NCBI RefSeq assembly: GCF_000090795.2
Contig: NW_003546289.1
Coordinates: forward strand, 113,918-177,917
DNA from: Amphimedon queenslandica
Lineage: Eukaryota > Porifera > Demospongiae > Haplosclerida > Niphatidae
Direction of reading: 5' to 3'
Length of the DNA: 64,000 nucleotides
In this document: in pieces, positions 26,601 through 37,151 of the stretch
Position numbering within the stretch: the first letter of the stretch is position 1
Layout of the letters: the number at the start of each line of letters is the position of its first letter
Notes under the pieces: model-generated
Seen by the model: the letters and a program-made list of their open reading frames with translations, nothing else
What the model was told of the DNA's origin: nothing
Database searches by the model: none
Position numbers and translations under genes: made by a program

Positions 26601-29600
26601 TCGAAGATACAATATATAATCACTGATAATGGCAGTAATATGGTTAAAGCCTTCAAATCGGATGTTGCTGCGTCTAAGCATCAAAATATTCGTGATTTTA
26701 CTGCAGAGGTTGAGCTAGAGGTGGAACATAATGAGGATGAAGAGGAGGAGGAGGAAGAGGAGGAGTTAGGAGATGATCGAGACAAAGAAGTGGCAGATTT
26801 CGATAGCCACGAAGCAAGGCATGGAAGTGTTTTTAGACAACAAGGGCTACAAAGATTAAGTTGCTTTAGCCACACCCTGCAACTTGTGGTTTCGTCATTT
26901 AACAAAGACAGTGCATCTAAAGAACTACTTTCCACAGCATATAAAGTTGTGCAACAAGTATCACAGTCTGGGAAGGTGACAGAGGCACTGATATCTGCAG
27001 CTGGCAAGAAATTAGTTTCACGCAGTGTCACGAGGTGGACCAGTGCGTATTTAGTCATTGATAGACTATTAGAAGTAAAGGAGCCTCTGAAGATTGTACT
27101 TTTAAATCATAATTTAACAATGCTTCAGCCGCAGGACTGGGAAGTTCTTAAGAATGTGAGAACCCTCCTTTATAAATTTGCCAACTACACAAATGTAGTA
27201 GGAGGTGAGCAATATACAACTTTGTCTCTAGTTATACCTTACTACATTGAATTGCAACATCATCTAAAAGACATGATGAAGATAGATAAATTGCAATCTG
27301 TATCAAAAATAATGGCACTTGAACTGGAAAGACGTTTTTCTAACTTACTTGACCCGGCCCATGAAAATCATAACTCACTGTACATGGTGGCAACGTTACT
27401 TGATCCACGCTTTAAGAACCTTTTAGAAAAGGAACATATTGCGTATGCCCGAAAAGAATGCATAAAGCTTCTTTGCAATGGAGATTATGAATCTGACAGT
27501 AAAAATGCTGCTAGTAGTTCTCAACCTGTTCCTTCAGTCCTTGAAGCTTCTGAGAGTGATGATGAACCTGCTAATAAACAGTTTCGATATGTATTTGATA
27601 TAATGGATAAGAAAGCTACTGAAAAAAAAGAGGTAGCTAAGAGGCAACCTAATTTACCAGAGCTGCAGCTCGATTCTTATATACACACTACTGCTAGGAC
27701 CAGGTACGATCCTGACAGTGATCCGATATTGTTTTGGATTCAGTCTAAAGAGTCCTACACATTCTTGGCCCCATTTGCTATTGATATCCTTGCTGCTCCT
27801 TCTTCATCTGCTCCTGTAGAGCGTACATTTTCTACAGCTGGCATTGCTACTTCTGGTCGCAGAAATCGACTTGCAAAAGATAACTTAGAAAAAGAAGTTC
27901 TTCTAAAAAAGAATGAGGAATACTACATGAAGATCTATTTGTCAGATAAGACTTCAGTCTGAAACTCTGCGATTTACTTGTTATTTTGTCCTGGAATAAG
28001 ATTGATAATTATAACTTTTGAGTTTTGTGCAAATAATAATTATAAATACTGAATTTAAAAATAATTCTCAGGTACTGTAATTGGTGGGGCAGTCCCTCAG
28101 TCTGCTGAGGCTCAGCTAATGTTACCATTACCAAAAGTTGGTTTGGTAAATGGAAGCCATATAGGTAGTATACCTAACCAAACTACCATTTGATATTTCA
28201 GAAAAGACTAATACTAATACCATGTCCACTTTAAATGGAAACTCTATCATTAATTTTTAGGCAATAGAAAAGATTGTAGGCCATAAAATAGAAGGTAGTG
28301 AACACCAATACAATCTAGCACTAGGCTAAAGCTAAAACCAGGGTTGGGATCAAGTATTTGGGACTTAAGTTTCAAACTTTAAAATGCTTCTTTTGGCTGT
28401 CTGTGTTGTCCAAGTCCAATTGTACTACTACTCGCTGCTTTTATAAGCCTGTCTAGGACGTTCTTCACTCCATTCAACTTTCTAGCTACTGTCTGCTGCA
28501 GACCACATGTGCTCCTCATTGCACATGTGCAACAAACTACCTGTGCAAAAGAAGAGGAACTGCAGAGTAGCTACTTACCTGTACTTCCACAAGTGTTCAA
28601 AGGTTGAATATAGTGCATTACATAAAATAATGTACACTGTATCAGTCAGATGTAGTGTTTCACAATTATTCGGTTTTACAATACAATTACAATTATTAAT
28701 GTCATACTTAATCAAACTGTACTACCTTTTCAAAAAAATGATTATCATTATGCACATTTATCATCTATTGTTAATGTACTACATGACAGTTTACCAGACA
28801 CAAAATGGTATCATTCTCTAGTTTATCTACTTGCTATTCGCTGCCTTCAATTGAGACAGTCGGCAGTATGACTCTAGGCAAAAAAACAAATAGCAAGCTT
28901 GGATCTGAGAGTTGACGAGAACAGGCAAGTGATAGAGAAGCAAAAAACTTTTTCGTAAGTGTGGGGCAGTTGTTTGAGGTAACATGTCTAACCTCTCTCA
29001 ATCAGCATGATCAGCATAATCAATCATGATCAATCAATTATGCTGATTGATTATGCTGAGATCAGCATGACCATCATGCTGAGCTCTTTGCTTCTATTTT
29101 AAGTTAAATACCCCTGTGGCACTCAAAAACACAACTAACATTTGAGAAATGATTACTAGGGCAGGCAATATTCTCAAGGTAGTCCGTAAGCCAAAGATCT
29201 CACTCGTGCCATAACATATTTCCTAGCCAAAGATGCTAAGCCATTGCATACAGTGGAAAAGCAAAAATTTCAACACATAATAGAGAAACTTGACCCAAAA
29301 TACCAGAAAAGTACTTTCATCTCAAGAATCCACTCTCCAGCTACAGGCAAGAAATGACATAATGGAGCAGCTCAAGAAAACAAAATACTCTAGTATAACC
29401 ACAGATTTGTGAACAAGAGTCTATACCATATAATTATTACTTACTTTTACTGTCCACCATATTGATGGTGAATGGAGTCTCAAATTGAAGTGTCTTAAAT
29501 GACACTGTTGCCTTGTTTGCTTATCAGACATTGCATGTGTATACACGATACACAAGTACATACATGACATTTTGCTTTGAAAGTAGATAGCTGTAGATAC

Positions 29601-32600
29601 ATGAAGATGTAAATCTATTACACGATTACCGTATTTCCTCGATTACTAGCCACGGCTACTATAAATTTCAGCTCAAGTTGACAGGGGCTACTATTCGAGG
29701 GCGGCTACTATTTCTCTCCTAGCAAACATGTGACCACACCTATCATTCACCATAAGTACGCACCATCGTGTAGAAATCGAGCAAACTCGAGCTAAACGTT
29801 GGGAGGCATGGAAATTGATAGTGTTGTCAGAGGCCACCATGTCTACAAGGCAATATGGAACCCAGTAATAGGAGAGAAACTATAGGTCTTGCCGGAGAAC
29901 AACAATGAGCACTCAAACCAGTGCACGTGGCACATTAATTAATTAAATTTTAATTAACTGCGGTTTCTATTAGAGGGCGGTTACTATTACAATAGTGCAA
30001 GCACAGAGGGGGGCTACTATTTGGATGCGGCTACTATTCGAAGGGTGGCTTCTATTTGAGGAAGTACGGTAATTCATAAATTTACCACACCCTTGATCTA
30101 GCAGTACATGCTACAATGGCTGTCTCTGTGACATACAGTAAGTTTTTTGACTTACCTGCTTCCTCCAAAAGTCTTAAGGACTGCAAAGCTAAGTGTAAAC
30201 TATGTCACGAATCGTATAAATTTATGCCATCAATGAAATTAAGGTAATCTTTTAAAGCACCTACAGAATGCACACAGTCAGTTGTTAGAGACTCACAAGA
30301 CCAGTAAATGACAGCTCCCTGAAGACTAAGCCACTATTAACAGTAATGACCATCTCTCAAAGCGAAGAAGGGAATTTAGGAATCAAGATTCAGTACTTAA
30401 TTTACTGACTAGGAATCTTGTTGGTACAGGTGGACTTCCCATTCAATTAGCTAAACATAGTGGTTTCAGATATTTATGTATCATGTTGAGCCATGGTTCT
30501 AGCCTGTATCAAGAGTAGCAGTCAAGAAGAAACTAAACATTTTGCATGAGGAAGAAAGGGATAAAATGTTGAAGGAAACTTCTGGTCTCTCCTTCAAGCC
30601 ATCTGTCATGTACGCTTGATTTTTGGACTGGTAGAGATGGCAGGAGTTTTATGGGCTGCACAGTTCATTATGTCATTGCTACTGAAAGAAGTTGTGTAGC
30701 CATATGCTATTCTTTAAAGAAGTTCAACCCCTTCATATGGCAGAGACCAGATAAAAGCAGGAGACGGAGCGGGAGTTGACGGATAAAAGTGGGAGACGGA
30801 GTGGGAGTTGACGGATAAAAGTGGGAGACGGAGCAGGAGATGCCACAAAAGAATGCGGATATAGATCTATAGCAACGTGTAGTTCAGGAAAGTGGGAGAT
30901 GATGGACAGAATCGGAGAATGTTTGGCACCAAAATAATGTTATTTCTATTTTGAGTTATAATTCTGACAACTAATTTTAGTTCTGATTCTCGTTACTTTG
31001 GCATTTACAAAAAATTACAGCTAGTTACCATAGTATTACAATTTTAAAGTAGTAAAATTGTGAGCTCAGTAATACAACACTGCATGCATGATTTTGATGA
31101 ATGGAGCTCAGTTTACAAAATTTGTCAAATACACGAGCACAAATACTGCATGCATTTATGAGAAATCTTATTCTTTTTACTAGCTGAATATTTTTATTGC
31201 CCATGGCTACACATCATGATATCAGCCCTGCACAGCTGCACTGTAGAGTATCATGCTACAAAGAAACATGTCATATAATGTTTTTTTGTGAAAGACACCT
31301 GAGCACAATTTTTTAGTGGAGGACTGAGGAGGAATATAGCCATGATGTCTTGCTAGCTGCATTACATTTAAAAAAGGAAGCACTCAGATTGAGTGAGATT
31401 TGATAATGGTTCTGTTGGTAATGAGGTAGCTTACATAGTTTCGACACATTCTCAAAATGATAATAATATCTTATGAATTGGCTAATGTTGCATTCTGTGA
31501 AGAAAGTAAAAATTCAGTATGGTATTTATGTAAATTGATGTCCCTAGGTAGATGATCAACAGCCCGGGCTCATTTAATACCAGATTTGTAAGAAATTCAT
31601 TATGCATTTTGTTGCCAATGTAGTAGTAGTAATGACATGTATACCTCAGAAAATAATGTGCCTTAGATGCACTGTCACCAGGAAAGGCAGTTTCTCATTT
31701 ACTTTCAATCTTCTGATGGAGAAAATGCACTAAAATCTGGTCTATTGGTGATGTTAAGTGGAAAATTAATACAAGGTAATAAAATCCATCATGCTTGATT
31801 GGGTCTATGTCACAGCATAACCTTCCTCTCACTTGCAATGGGACATTTAGCTGCCATGGAACAGAATATGATAGTTTTTTTGCCTACATTTTGTCACGTG
31901 TGGAGACTTCATCAAAAAGACGATGAGGCTCAAAGTTTTGTCCTTCAGATGACTCAAAAGGAAATTTGTATAATTTTTCATTAGATCCTGTCTCCAGATG
32001 TATAGCACATTCCTATAAGGCCTGGGGACAAAATTCATGGATACCATTGATCAGAATACTTCACTGAGTTTATGAATGCAGAGGAACACCTATCTCTAGT
32101 TCCTTTTTTACAAGTACCACTCCTTGAATAATTTCTTTCAATATCTCTGCAATAAAAGGTTATCAAGACTTTAATATATTAAGCACTACTGCAACAACTG
32201 GATATTTAATATTTACAAGACTCAATATTGCTTTGAAAGATTCACTATGGTAAAAAATAACTGTCTAACAGCAGCAATAATGTGGAAAGGTGACCTTTAT
32301 TACTATGATGGCATTAAGAATTCACTGAGATTTTGACCTGTTCAAAGACAAAGATTTTTTTTATCAGGACTGACTTGATCTACTTTGATTTATTTCAAAC
32401 ACTGAACCATAATAGCAATAACTAATATCTACTGTAGTTTTTGAACTTACAGACTATAATGATTAATTTTTCATTTGCACTTAGAGCTAACAGTCAGTAT
32501 AGTACTATAATGATTAATTTCTACATGCTGCTATGGTTGTTTGCTGGTCTCCGTCAATTCCAGCTTCCCGTAAAAGCGTAACTCCCGCTCCGTCTCCCGC

Positions 32601-35600
32601 TTTTATCTGTCAACTCCCACTCCTGCTCCCGCTCCATCTCCCACTTTTATCTGGTCCTTATATGGCAGAAAATATTCGAAATAAGTTTGAAGATCATCTT
32701 GATTTATTGAATGGTTCCATCTAACAGACAATGCTGCTAATATGAAGTGTGCATTTCACAAGACTAAGAATGATGACACTGACAACATATATGAAGATGA
32801 AGAAGATGAGAATATTAAACTCTGTGATTCACCGGAACTTGAGTTAATGAGCTTCACTTTGATACTTGGATAGGGTGTGCAGCTCACAAACTTCAGTTAC
32901 ATGTAGTTGTTCACATTAGATACAAGGAATTATTGGCCTATAGAAGAGTCCAAGCTGGATTTAATAAAGCTAAATCCATCTGTGCCTTGTCTTGTAAATC
33001 AAGCCATCTCAATCATGCTTTATCAGCCAGAATACCGGTCTCAAATGAGACCAGATGGAGCTCACACATGCGTCTTCATGAGCATGTTTTAACACACTTC
33101 AATAATATCAATGAGGCTCATAATAAGGTCAATCACAAACACTCTTATGTACTCTTGGAAACATTTGGTACTATCATAAACAGACAAAATAAAATCTGAC
33201 CAATGTTGTTCACGTAATGCAGTATTTTGCTGAAGCTACTTATCTCTTACAAGCAGAAAAGTATGCTACATCCAGTTCTATTATACCAATTGTTGATTTG
33301 TTAGAAAATGCTCCATTGAGCATGAATAGTGAAGCAGCAGCAATCAATGCTCTTTGTGAGACCCTTTTAAATGGCCTACAACACTAATTCTCATACCTAC
33401 TAGATTCTAAGATTCATCTCAGTGCTACAGCTCTGAATCCACGTATTAAACTTACTTTTGCTGATAACACTGACAATACAATAAAAATTATAAATTTTCA
33501 TCTACGAAACAACATATCAGGTCATATCTTCCTCCTTGTTTATCAGGATCTATTACGCAGACCACACCGGTAGCTGTTGAAAAGAAGAAACAGCTCTTAG
33601 AATATAGCTTTTATTCTCAGTGTGAAAGCACTACAACTCCTAATTGTGATGTTGAATTGCAAACTTACTTGAAAAGTACTACAGTAGATGCTGATCCAGT
33701 TTCTTTTTGGTCTCAAAGGTCAGAAACTAGTCTTAGTAAACTCGCTCTTCAACTATTCTCAATATATACCATCAAGCTCTGCTCCCATTGAATGTCTTTT
33801 TTCTAAAGTGGGTATACTACTTAGTCAAAAAAGAACAAGGATAAGAAGTGATCATTTAGAACAATTGTTATTTCTCAAGTAATGTTGTTTTTTTCAAAAC
33901 TTTACTTAGAATTATTTTTGTAAATTTCTTCATGAGTTTAAGATAATAATACAAAATAGCTAAGACTGATACAAGTAGATACATGTACATGTAACAAATT
34001 ACACAAAAAATGTAGACAATCGATAGATGATTTTTGAGTAAATGATGCAATGTCTGTTGTTTATCACACTAGTGACAATATTGCTGACTAAGTGACTATG
34101 TCACTGGTATGCTGACTAACTGGGAACTTGACATCAAATGTGCTGTTGTATGAACTACTGACAGTGGTGCAAATGTCATTGCAGCCTTTTATATGTGACT
34201 TCACATGATAATAATGAGAACATAAGTTTCTTTAAATGTAGCTGTTTTTATGATTTCAAGCACCAAAAATGAAGACATATTTCAGGAAAAATTACCAAAT
34301 CTTAATGGTGAAGTATAATACTAGATCTAGAGGTGGTACAAATATGCAAAAACAGATGAAAGTGATCAAACAGATGATGAAGATCAAGGTATTTGTGAAA
34401 AGTGTGGTTCAGCTTATGATAATGATCCAGAAAATGGATTGGGTGTAATAACATCCCTCGTTGGTATCACTGTAAGCGTGGGCTAATAGAGGGTGAAAAA
34501 AATTGTAAAATCAAAGACAAAAAAGAAGGAGCATGAAATTGAGAAAACCAAGGGGATATTCCAAAATAAAGTGCATTTGCTACATAAGCCTGAATTAATG
34601 TTTCCAAACAGTGCCCCATAATAATGACATTATATGTGCAACGTAGAATAAAAGTTTCAAGAGTAGCATCTTCCTTTAGGATTTTCATTGGTATACTTTT
34701 GCTAAACATTGGTCATTGCTCTGATGTATCACACTTTCAAGATGCTGCTCCTCATTTTTGCACACATACATCTACATGTATTTGTCAGTCTGTGTTGTTG
34801 GCACAATTGAGGCTATGATGAAGACTAAGAAGTCTCTCGATAAGATGACAACCATTCCATTTGAAGAACTGCCTACTGTCAAGAAGGTACTTGGACGTAT
34901 AAAGGAAGAGGATGGCAATGTCACTTACCATGGTACAGAAATAACACATTATGCTAGGGCACTCACTTACCTAAGTNNNNNNNNNNATTGCTATGACACT
35001 TTGTCCGAAGGAACTGGCAATAGATTGTTACTACTATGACACAACAAAGAAAGAAGTTGCTAGTTATTTTCATAATATGATACCCCTTGCAGATAGTACT
35101 GCTGAGTCACTTTATAATCATATTGCAGAGCTGTTTGAAGCTGATGATATTCCAATGAGCAATATTTGTGGATTTGCTGCAGACACCACAAATATCATGT
35201 TTGGATTAAATGTTTGTGTAGATTAAAAGCATCTTATCCACATATCTGCTTCATGAAGTACATTTGCCACATAGCACATCTTTGTTGATCTTATGCTTGT
35301 CAAAAGCTACCACAAACTCTAGAAGAACTACATGTACCTATTTCTCTACATGCATGTCTCCCACTGCCATCTCTCAATCTATGTGTATTAGTCCAAATAC
35401 TCTCTCCAGATCATTATTTGTATTGTCTTGTACATGTATTTCTCCCACCGCTATCTCTGAGTTTCTTAGTCCATAAACTTTCTCCAGATCATTAGTTACA
35501 TCCTCTTATGGTTCTAATGCTGTTTTATCATGGCTGTCATTTTTAAAGCTCTTTCCTCTAGTACCATGTTAACCACTCCTATTTTGAGTACTGAAACAAT

Positions 35601-37059
35601 AACTCCCATTTTTAATAATGCTACCTCTTCAAGCATATCATGTCTGCTCCTAGAATTCCTTTAGAAAAATATTTAGAGCTCCCCACTCCAAGAAGCGGAA
35701 AAAAGGCACAACATGTAGAGCTCCAAAAATTTGAGCCATTACAGGGGCTAGAGTACTTAACCAGTGATGATTGCTGGAAAATTATACAGGAGAAAAAAAT
35801 GTAAAGAAAGTTGAATTTGAGAAAAAGGAAAGGCGTGAGAAAGAATGAGAAGAAAAGAGGAGACAAAAAGTTGAAGAAATGAAGCAAGAGAAAGAGGAAG
35901 AAGAAAAGAGAAAAAGGGAGGAAGTTAAGTAAAGAAAGGAAGAAGAGATTGTTAGGAAGAAAGAGGAGAAAGTAATAAAAGAAAAAAAGAAAAGAAAAAG
36001 GGACAGTGAAAGGCAAGTGGTCACAATGTCTGGGAGCAAGTGTACGAGATTTAATAGCGTTGAACAGAGCAGCAGTGGTACATGTACATGTATTTCAGGT
36101 GATAGGAAGGATCTTCTGAAGGAAGATCTTTAGGAAGAGTGTCCGTTTCTGCTATTAATGACACCAGCATGAATGAAATGAGCTCTAATATTTGATGTGT
36201 GTGTGTGTGATCAAAGCATGGACGATGATATTAAAGAAGGAGAGGGTGCTGAGTGCTGACCACTCAGTGCTCTCGCAAGACAAAGATTCACAAAGACTGG
36301 ATTAAAGAACTGACAAATACAGCAAGAAACTTTGCCCTTACTGTGAATTTCATTAATCATGAACTTACTCTCGTCATTTCATTATTAATCAACCATTTCC
36401 CTGCACTTTTATAGTGATACTATTACAAGCCTCATAGGTACTTTAAGGAGTTAGTTTTCTTCACTGTCAAGATACTCCAATGTCAAGATAAAAAGTAAAA
36501 CAGATTACATGGTCAATAATTTACTAATGACCTTGCCCAGTGAAGCTGGTAATAAATATCCGTGGTCAATATTCAATGCGGCTGAACCTTTAAAAAGTGT
36601 GCTGCTTCATAACTACACATTTTTCTTTAACTGAAATAAATTACTATTTAAAGATTTTAACTAATTGTACATTATAATTTATTCCTTTCTGAATTTGTAG
36701 ACATTTGTGACTACTTACATGGATATATGGCGCTAAGTTAAAATGTGGGCGATAAATGACTTGCGCTACCCTACTACTATTATTTATATCTTACCAGAGG
36801 TCCATCACCAGAGCTTTCCTGCACACCTTTATCTCTTTTCTTGGCCAGAGAAAAATACTTGACAGTGTACTCGACTTTATTTTCATATGCTGAAAAAACA
36901 CAATACCGTCACAAATAATACATGACAAAGCTCACCAGAGGTATCTTGTTTAAAAGAACAAAGTGGGCAGACTATGGGCTTTTTACTGTTTGGTAAAGGT
37001 AAAATTGATCCGCAATGAGGACAAAAAGAAGAGTCACAACAAAATAAAGATCCGTCCAT
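20610..37059 (-). CDS. POLR1H: RNA polymerase I subunit RPA12
   Basis: Exons: 36936-37059 (ATG at 37059), 36795-36889, and 20610-20723, giving 110 residues (human about 126). Exon 1 carries the N-terminal zinc ribbon (FCPHCGSILPLPN...CPLCSF). Exon 2 gives the linker ending GDGPL in phase 0. The far exon supplies the C-terminal TFIIS-type ribbon in phase 0: ADRKCPQCGNDEMTY, then the catalytic loop RSADEGQTVFYTCPKC. RSADEGQ with the following VFYTC is diagnostic for RPA12, which supports RNA cleavage and termination by nucleolar Pol I. The second intron is about 16 kb, full of transposons, in a neighbourhood where introns are near 50 bases. No closer exon coding for the second ribbon exists. 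The join rests on frame and family order; a transcript would confirm it. Confidence 0.85.
21640..21870 (+). mobile_element. Merlin/ISXO2-like transposase remnant
   Basis: A decayed frame reads INWFNILRDLY ... DRPMTIGGP ... VEIDELKFGK, the signature of Merlin (IS1016/ISXO2-like) transposases, where IGGPG..VEIDESKFG surrounds a catalytic aspartate. Stops interrupt it, and only about 70 codons are recognisable. Confidence 0.6.
21964..22577. mobile_element. TIR element, about 610 bp
   Basis: GTTTCAGTTGAGTTTGACAG at the left is matched in inverted orientation by CTGTCAAACTCAACTGCTGA plus AAC at the right. The inside has no convincing coding frame. Confidence 0.55.
22698..23720 (+). mobile_element. 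Crypton-like tyrosine recombinase remnant (DUF3504)
   Basis: Two frames at 22888-23247 and 23269-23661 together resemble the DUF3504 domain found in Crypton transposons and in their domesticated vertebrate relatives (QRICH1, ZMYM2, KIAA1958). Recognisable pieces are ISNWLCDFFLRSK, EEEEQLWSNEVL, DSDGSKYVEYTES, DIFYCRPLTIF and KTNHNLRAT, the last holding the H..LR catalytic segment. The reading frame is broken between the two blocks and after ATSIS, and the terminal catalytic tyrosine region is lost. A basic start (METPKRRKL) lies at 22698. It is an inactive fossil of a DNA transposon within the large POLR1H intron. Confidence 0.65.
23994..24325. mobile_element. MITE, 332 bp, with TA target duplication
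   Basis: CTAACGGGTTATTAAGCG at the left and CGCTTAATAACCCATTAG at the right are inverted copies with one mismatch; TA flanks both sides. GCGCC motifs are repeated subterminally. Non-coding. Confidence 0.8.
24749..28210 (+). mobile_element. hAT transposon that looks whole, 3.46 kb
   Basis: The element starts TAGTCTTTGCTG and ends CAGAAAAGACTA (11 of 12 inverted matches). It is flanked by an identical 8-bp target duplication ATACTAAT at 24741-24748 and 28211-28218, the length hAT elements make. Inverted TTACCAAACCAGTTTTTGG / CCAAAAGTTGGTTTGGTAA blocks lie subterminally at about 24867 and 28134. The transposase inside has no stop or frameshift when two introns are removed. It sits in the large POLR1H intron, antisense to that gene. 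Confidence 0.92.
24966..27962 (+). CDS. hAT transposase (ZBED-like), 819 aa
   Basis: Three exons, 24966-25437, 25524-26093 and 26545-27962, join in frame. A Ser/Thr-rich N-terminus leads to a BED-type zinc finger (SPVWRYF, later GTHINTLKSHLRNSHP, about residues 120-175; its first Cys pair looks unusual, with only CN and IC visible). Next comes the RNase H-like catalytic domain with FCADIWSKKG and YIITDNGSNM, each supplying a likely catalytic Asp. A Glu-rich insert follows at about 26730-26790, then CFSHTLQLVV, and a C-terminal hAT dimerisation region (DPILFWIQSK ... LAAPSSSAPVERTFSTAG). The usual third acidic residue is expected in the VERTFS region. Codon use and GC content are somewhat higher than in the surrounding DNA, as expected for a recent arrival. 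It would bind the element's own termini and excise it. Confidence 0.92.
28219..29099. other. Spacer between transposons, with palindromic cluster
   Basis: There is no supportable gene. At 28995-29090 the sequence alternates ATCAGCATGATCAGC and AATCAATCA with their inverted copies (GATTGATTATGCTGA), so it could fold into a long, imperfect hairpin. Confidence 0.5.
29100..29560 (+). mobile_element. Decayed hAT transposase fragment (ZBED4-like)
   Basis: The broken frame reads YFLAKDAKPLHTVEKQKFQ, then IIEKLDPKYQ, STFISRIHSP and, later, TDLWTR-like remnants and DGEWSL. This order (the mid-domain FIAKDM.P...VE..GF, then LDPRY) is typical of ZBED4/ZBED6-related hAT transposases, a different subfamily from the whole element at 24749. 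It is interrupted by several stops and its ends are not recognisable. Confidence 0.65.
29626..30072. mobile_element. MITE with TTACCGTATTTCCTC termini
   Basis: TTACCGTATTTCCTCGA at the left and TTTGAGGAAGTACGGTAA at the right form terminal inverted repeats. Inside, GGCTACTATTCGAGGG-like units recur several times in direct orientation near both ends. No coding frame. Confidence 0.75.
30123..33882 (+). mobile_element. Decayed hAT transposon, split by a later insertion
   Basis: Fragments appear in the right order: a BED-finger piece (KDCKAKCKLCHESYKF, about 30165-30225), the catalytic start WTGRDGRSFMGCTVHYV (about 30620-30690), LKKFNPF just before 30744, continuing after 32660 as NIRNKFEDHLDLLNG and TDNAANMKCAF, then a VSNETRWSS segment (33043-33060) and the C-terminal dimerisation motif SSSAPIECLFSKVGI (about 33775-33820). 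Many stops and frame breaks are present. A 1.9-kb TIR element at 30745-32659 cuts it in two. No ends were identified. Confidence 0.75.
30745..32659. mobile_element. 1.9-kb TIR element inserted in a hAT copy
   Basis: The left end carries GACCAGATAAAAG followed by three tandem copies of a GGGAGACGGAG..GGAGTTGACGGATAAAAG-type unit, split by variants. The right end carries the same in inverted orientation (CTCCCGCTCCGTCTCCC, CACTTTTATCTGGTC). Both sides are bordered by ATATGGCAGA (30735-30744 and 32660-32669), which reads as a target duplication. The interior, including a short frame at 31799-31984, has no recognised domain, so it is non-autonomous. Confidence 0.85.
34250..34520 (+). mobile_element. 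PHD-finger-like fragment, transposon-associated
   Basis: A broken frame reads DEDQGICEKCGSAYDNDPEN, then, after a frame change, NNIPRWYHCKRG. The spacing C..C ... W.H resembles the PHD-type finger at the end of some animal transposase genes. No complete domain is present, and the family is uncertain. Confidence 0.35.
34800..35420 (+). mobile_element. Decayed hAT-like transposase, third type
   Basis: The frames at 34758-35226 read TTKKEVASYFHNMIPLADST, AESLYNHIAELFEADDIP and NICGFAADTTNIMFG, then ICHIAHLC and YACQKLPQTLEEL. This is the catalytic middle of a hAT-type transposase related to the SCAND3/ZMYM6-like group (I.LADGTAE.L, IGFASDGAN.MFG, KC.CHSLHLC). It contains a 10-N gap at 34977-34986 and several frame breaks, and lacks N- and C-terminal parts. 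Confidence 0.65.
35340..35490. repeat. Imperfect two-unit direct repeat
   Basis: A unit of roughly 75-85 bases beginning TCTCCCACYGCYATCTCT and ending TCTCCAGATCATTA occurs twice in tandem, diverged. Confidence 0.6.
35640..36060 (+). mobile_element. Lys/Glu-rich coding remnant
   Basis: An interrupted frame reads YLELPTPRSGKKAQHVEL, then LQGLEYLTSDDCW, followed by some 70 Lys/Glu/Arg-rich codons. The arrangement reminds me of C-terminal tails of pogo/Tigger-type transposases in marine invertebrates, but no catalytic DDE part is visible. It is possibly part of the same composite as the PHD-like fragment at 34250. Confidence 0.3.
36061..36794. other. Right end of POLR1H intron 2, nothing recognised
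   Basis: AT-rich sequence with one short GT microsatellite at about 36195. No exon, repeat end or RNA gene is seen. The donor of POLR1H exon 2 (CTCTG region, GTAAGA) lies immediately to the right at 36794. Confidence 0.5.
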
Positions 37060-37151
37060 GTATTCACAAGCGAGCTCACACGTGGTGACGTTAGGGTGAT
37101 GCTCTTCAATTAGAATACTACTTGAGTCTTGGGCATCAAATAGAACTAGTA
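37060..37151. promoter_or_regulatory. Bidirectional promoter, POLR1H / proposed POMT1 exon 1
   Basis: Ninety-two bases lie between two divergent start codons. The segment is less AT-rich than its surroundings and has CACGTGGTGACG, which contains an E-box (CACGTG) and a CRE-like TGACG. Function is inferred from position only. Confidence 0.4.

Noticed and set aside
26681-27058. Ser-rich frame on the minus strand inside the hAT element
   Set aside because: Antisense shadow of the Glu-rich part of the transposase.
35621-36039. Phe/Leu/Ser-rich frames on the minus strand
   Set aside because: Antisense shadows of the Lys/Glu-rich stretch; no membrane protein implied.
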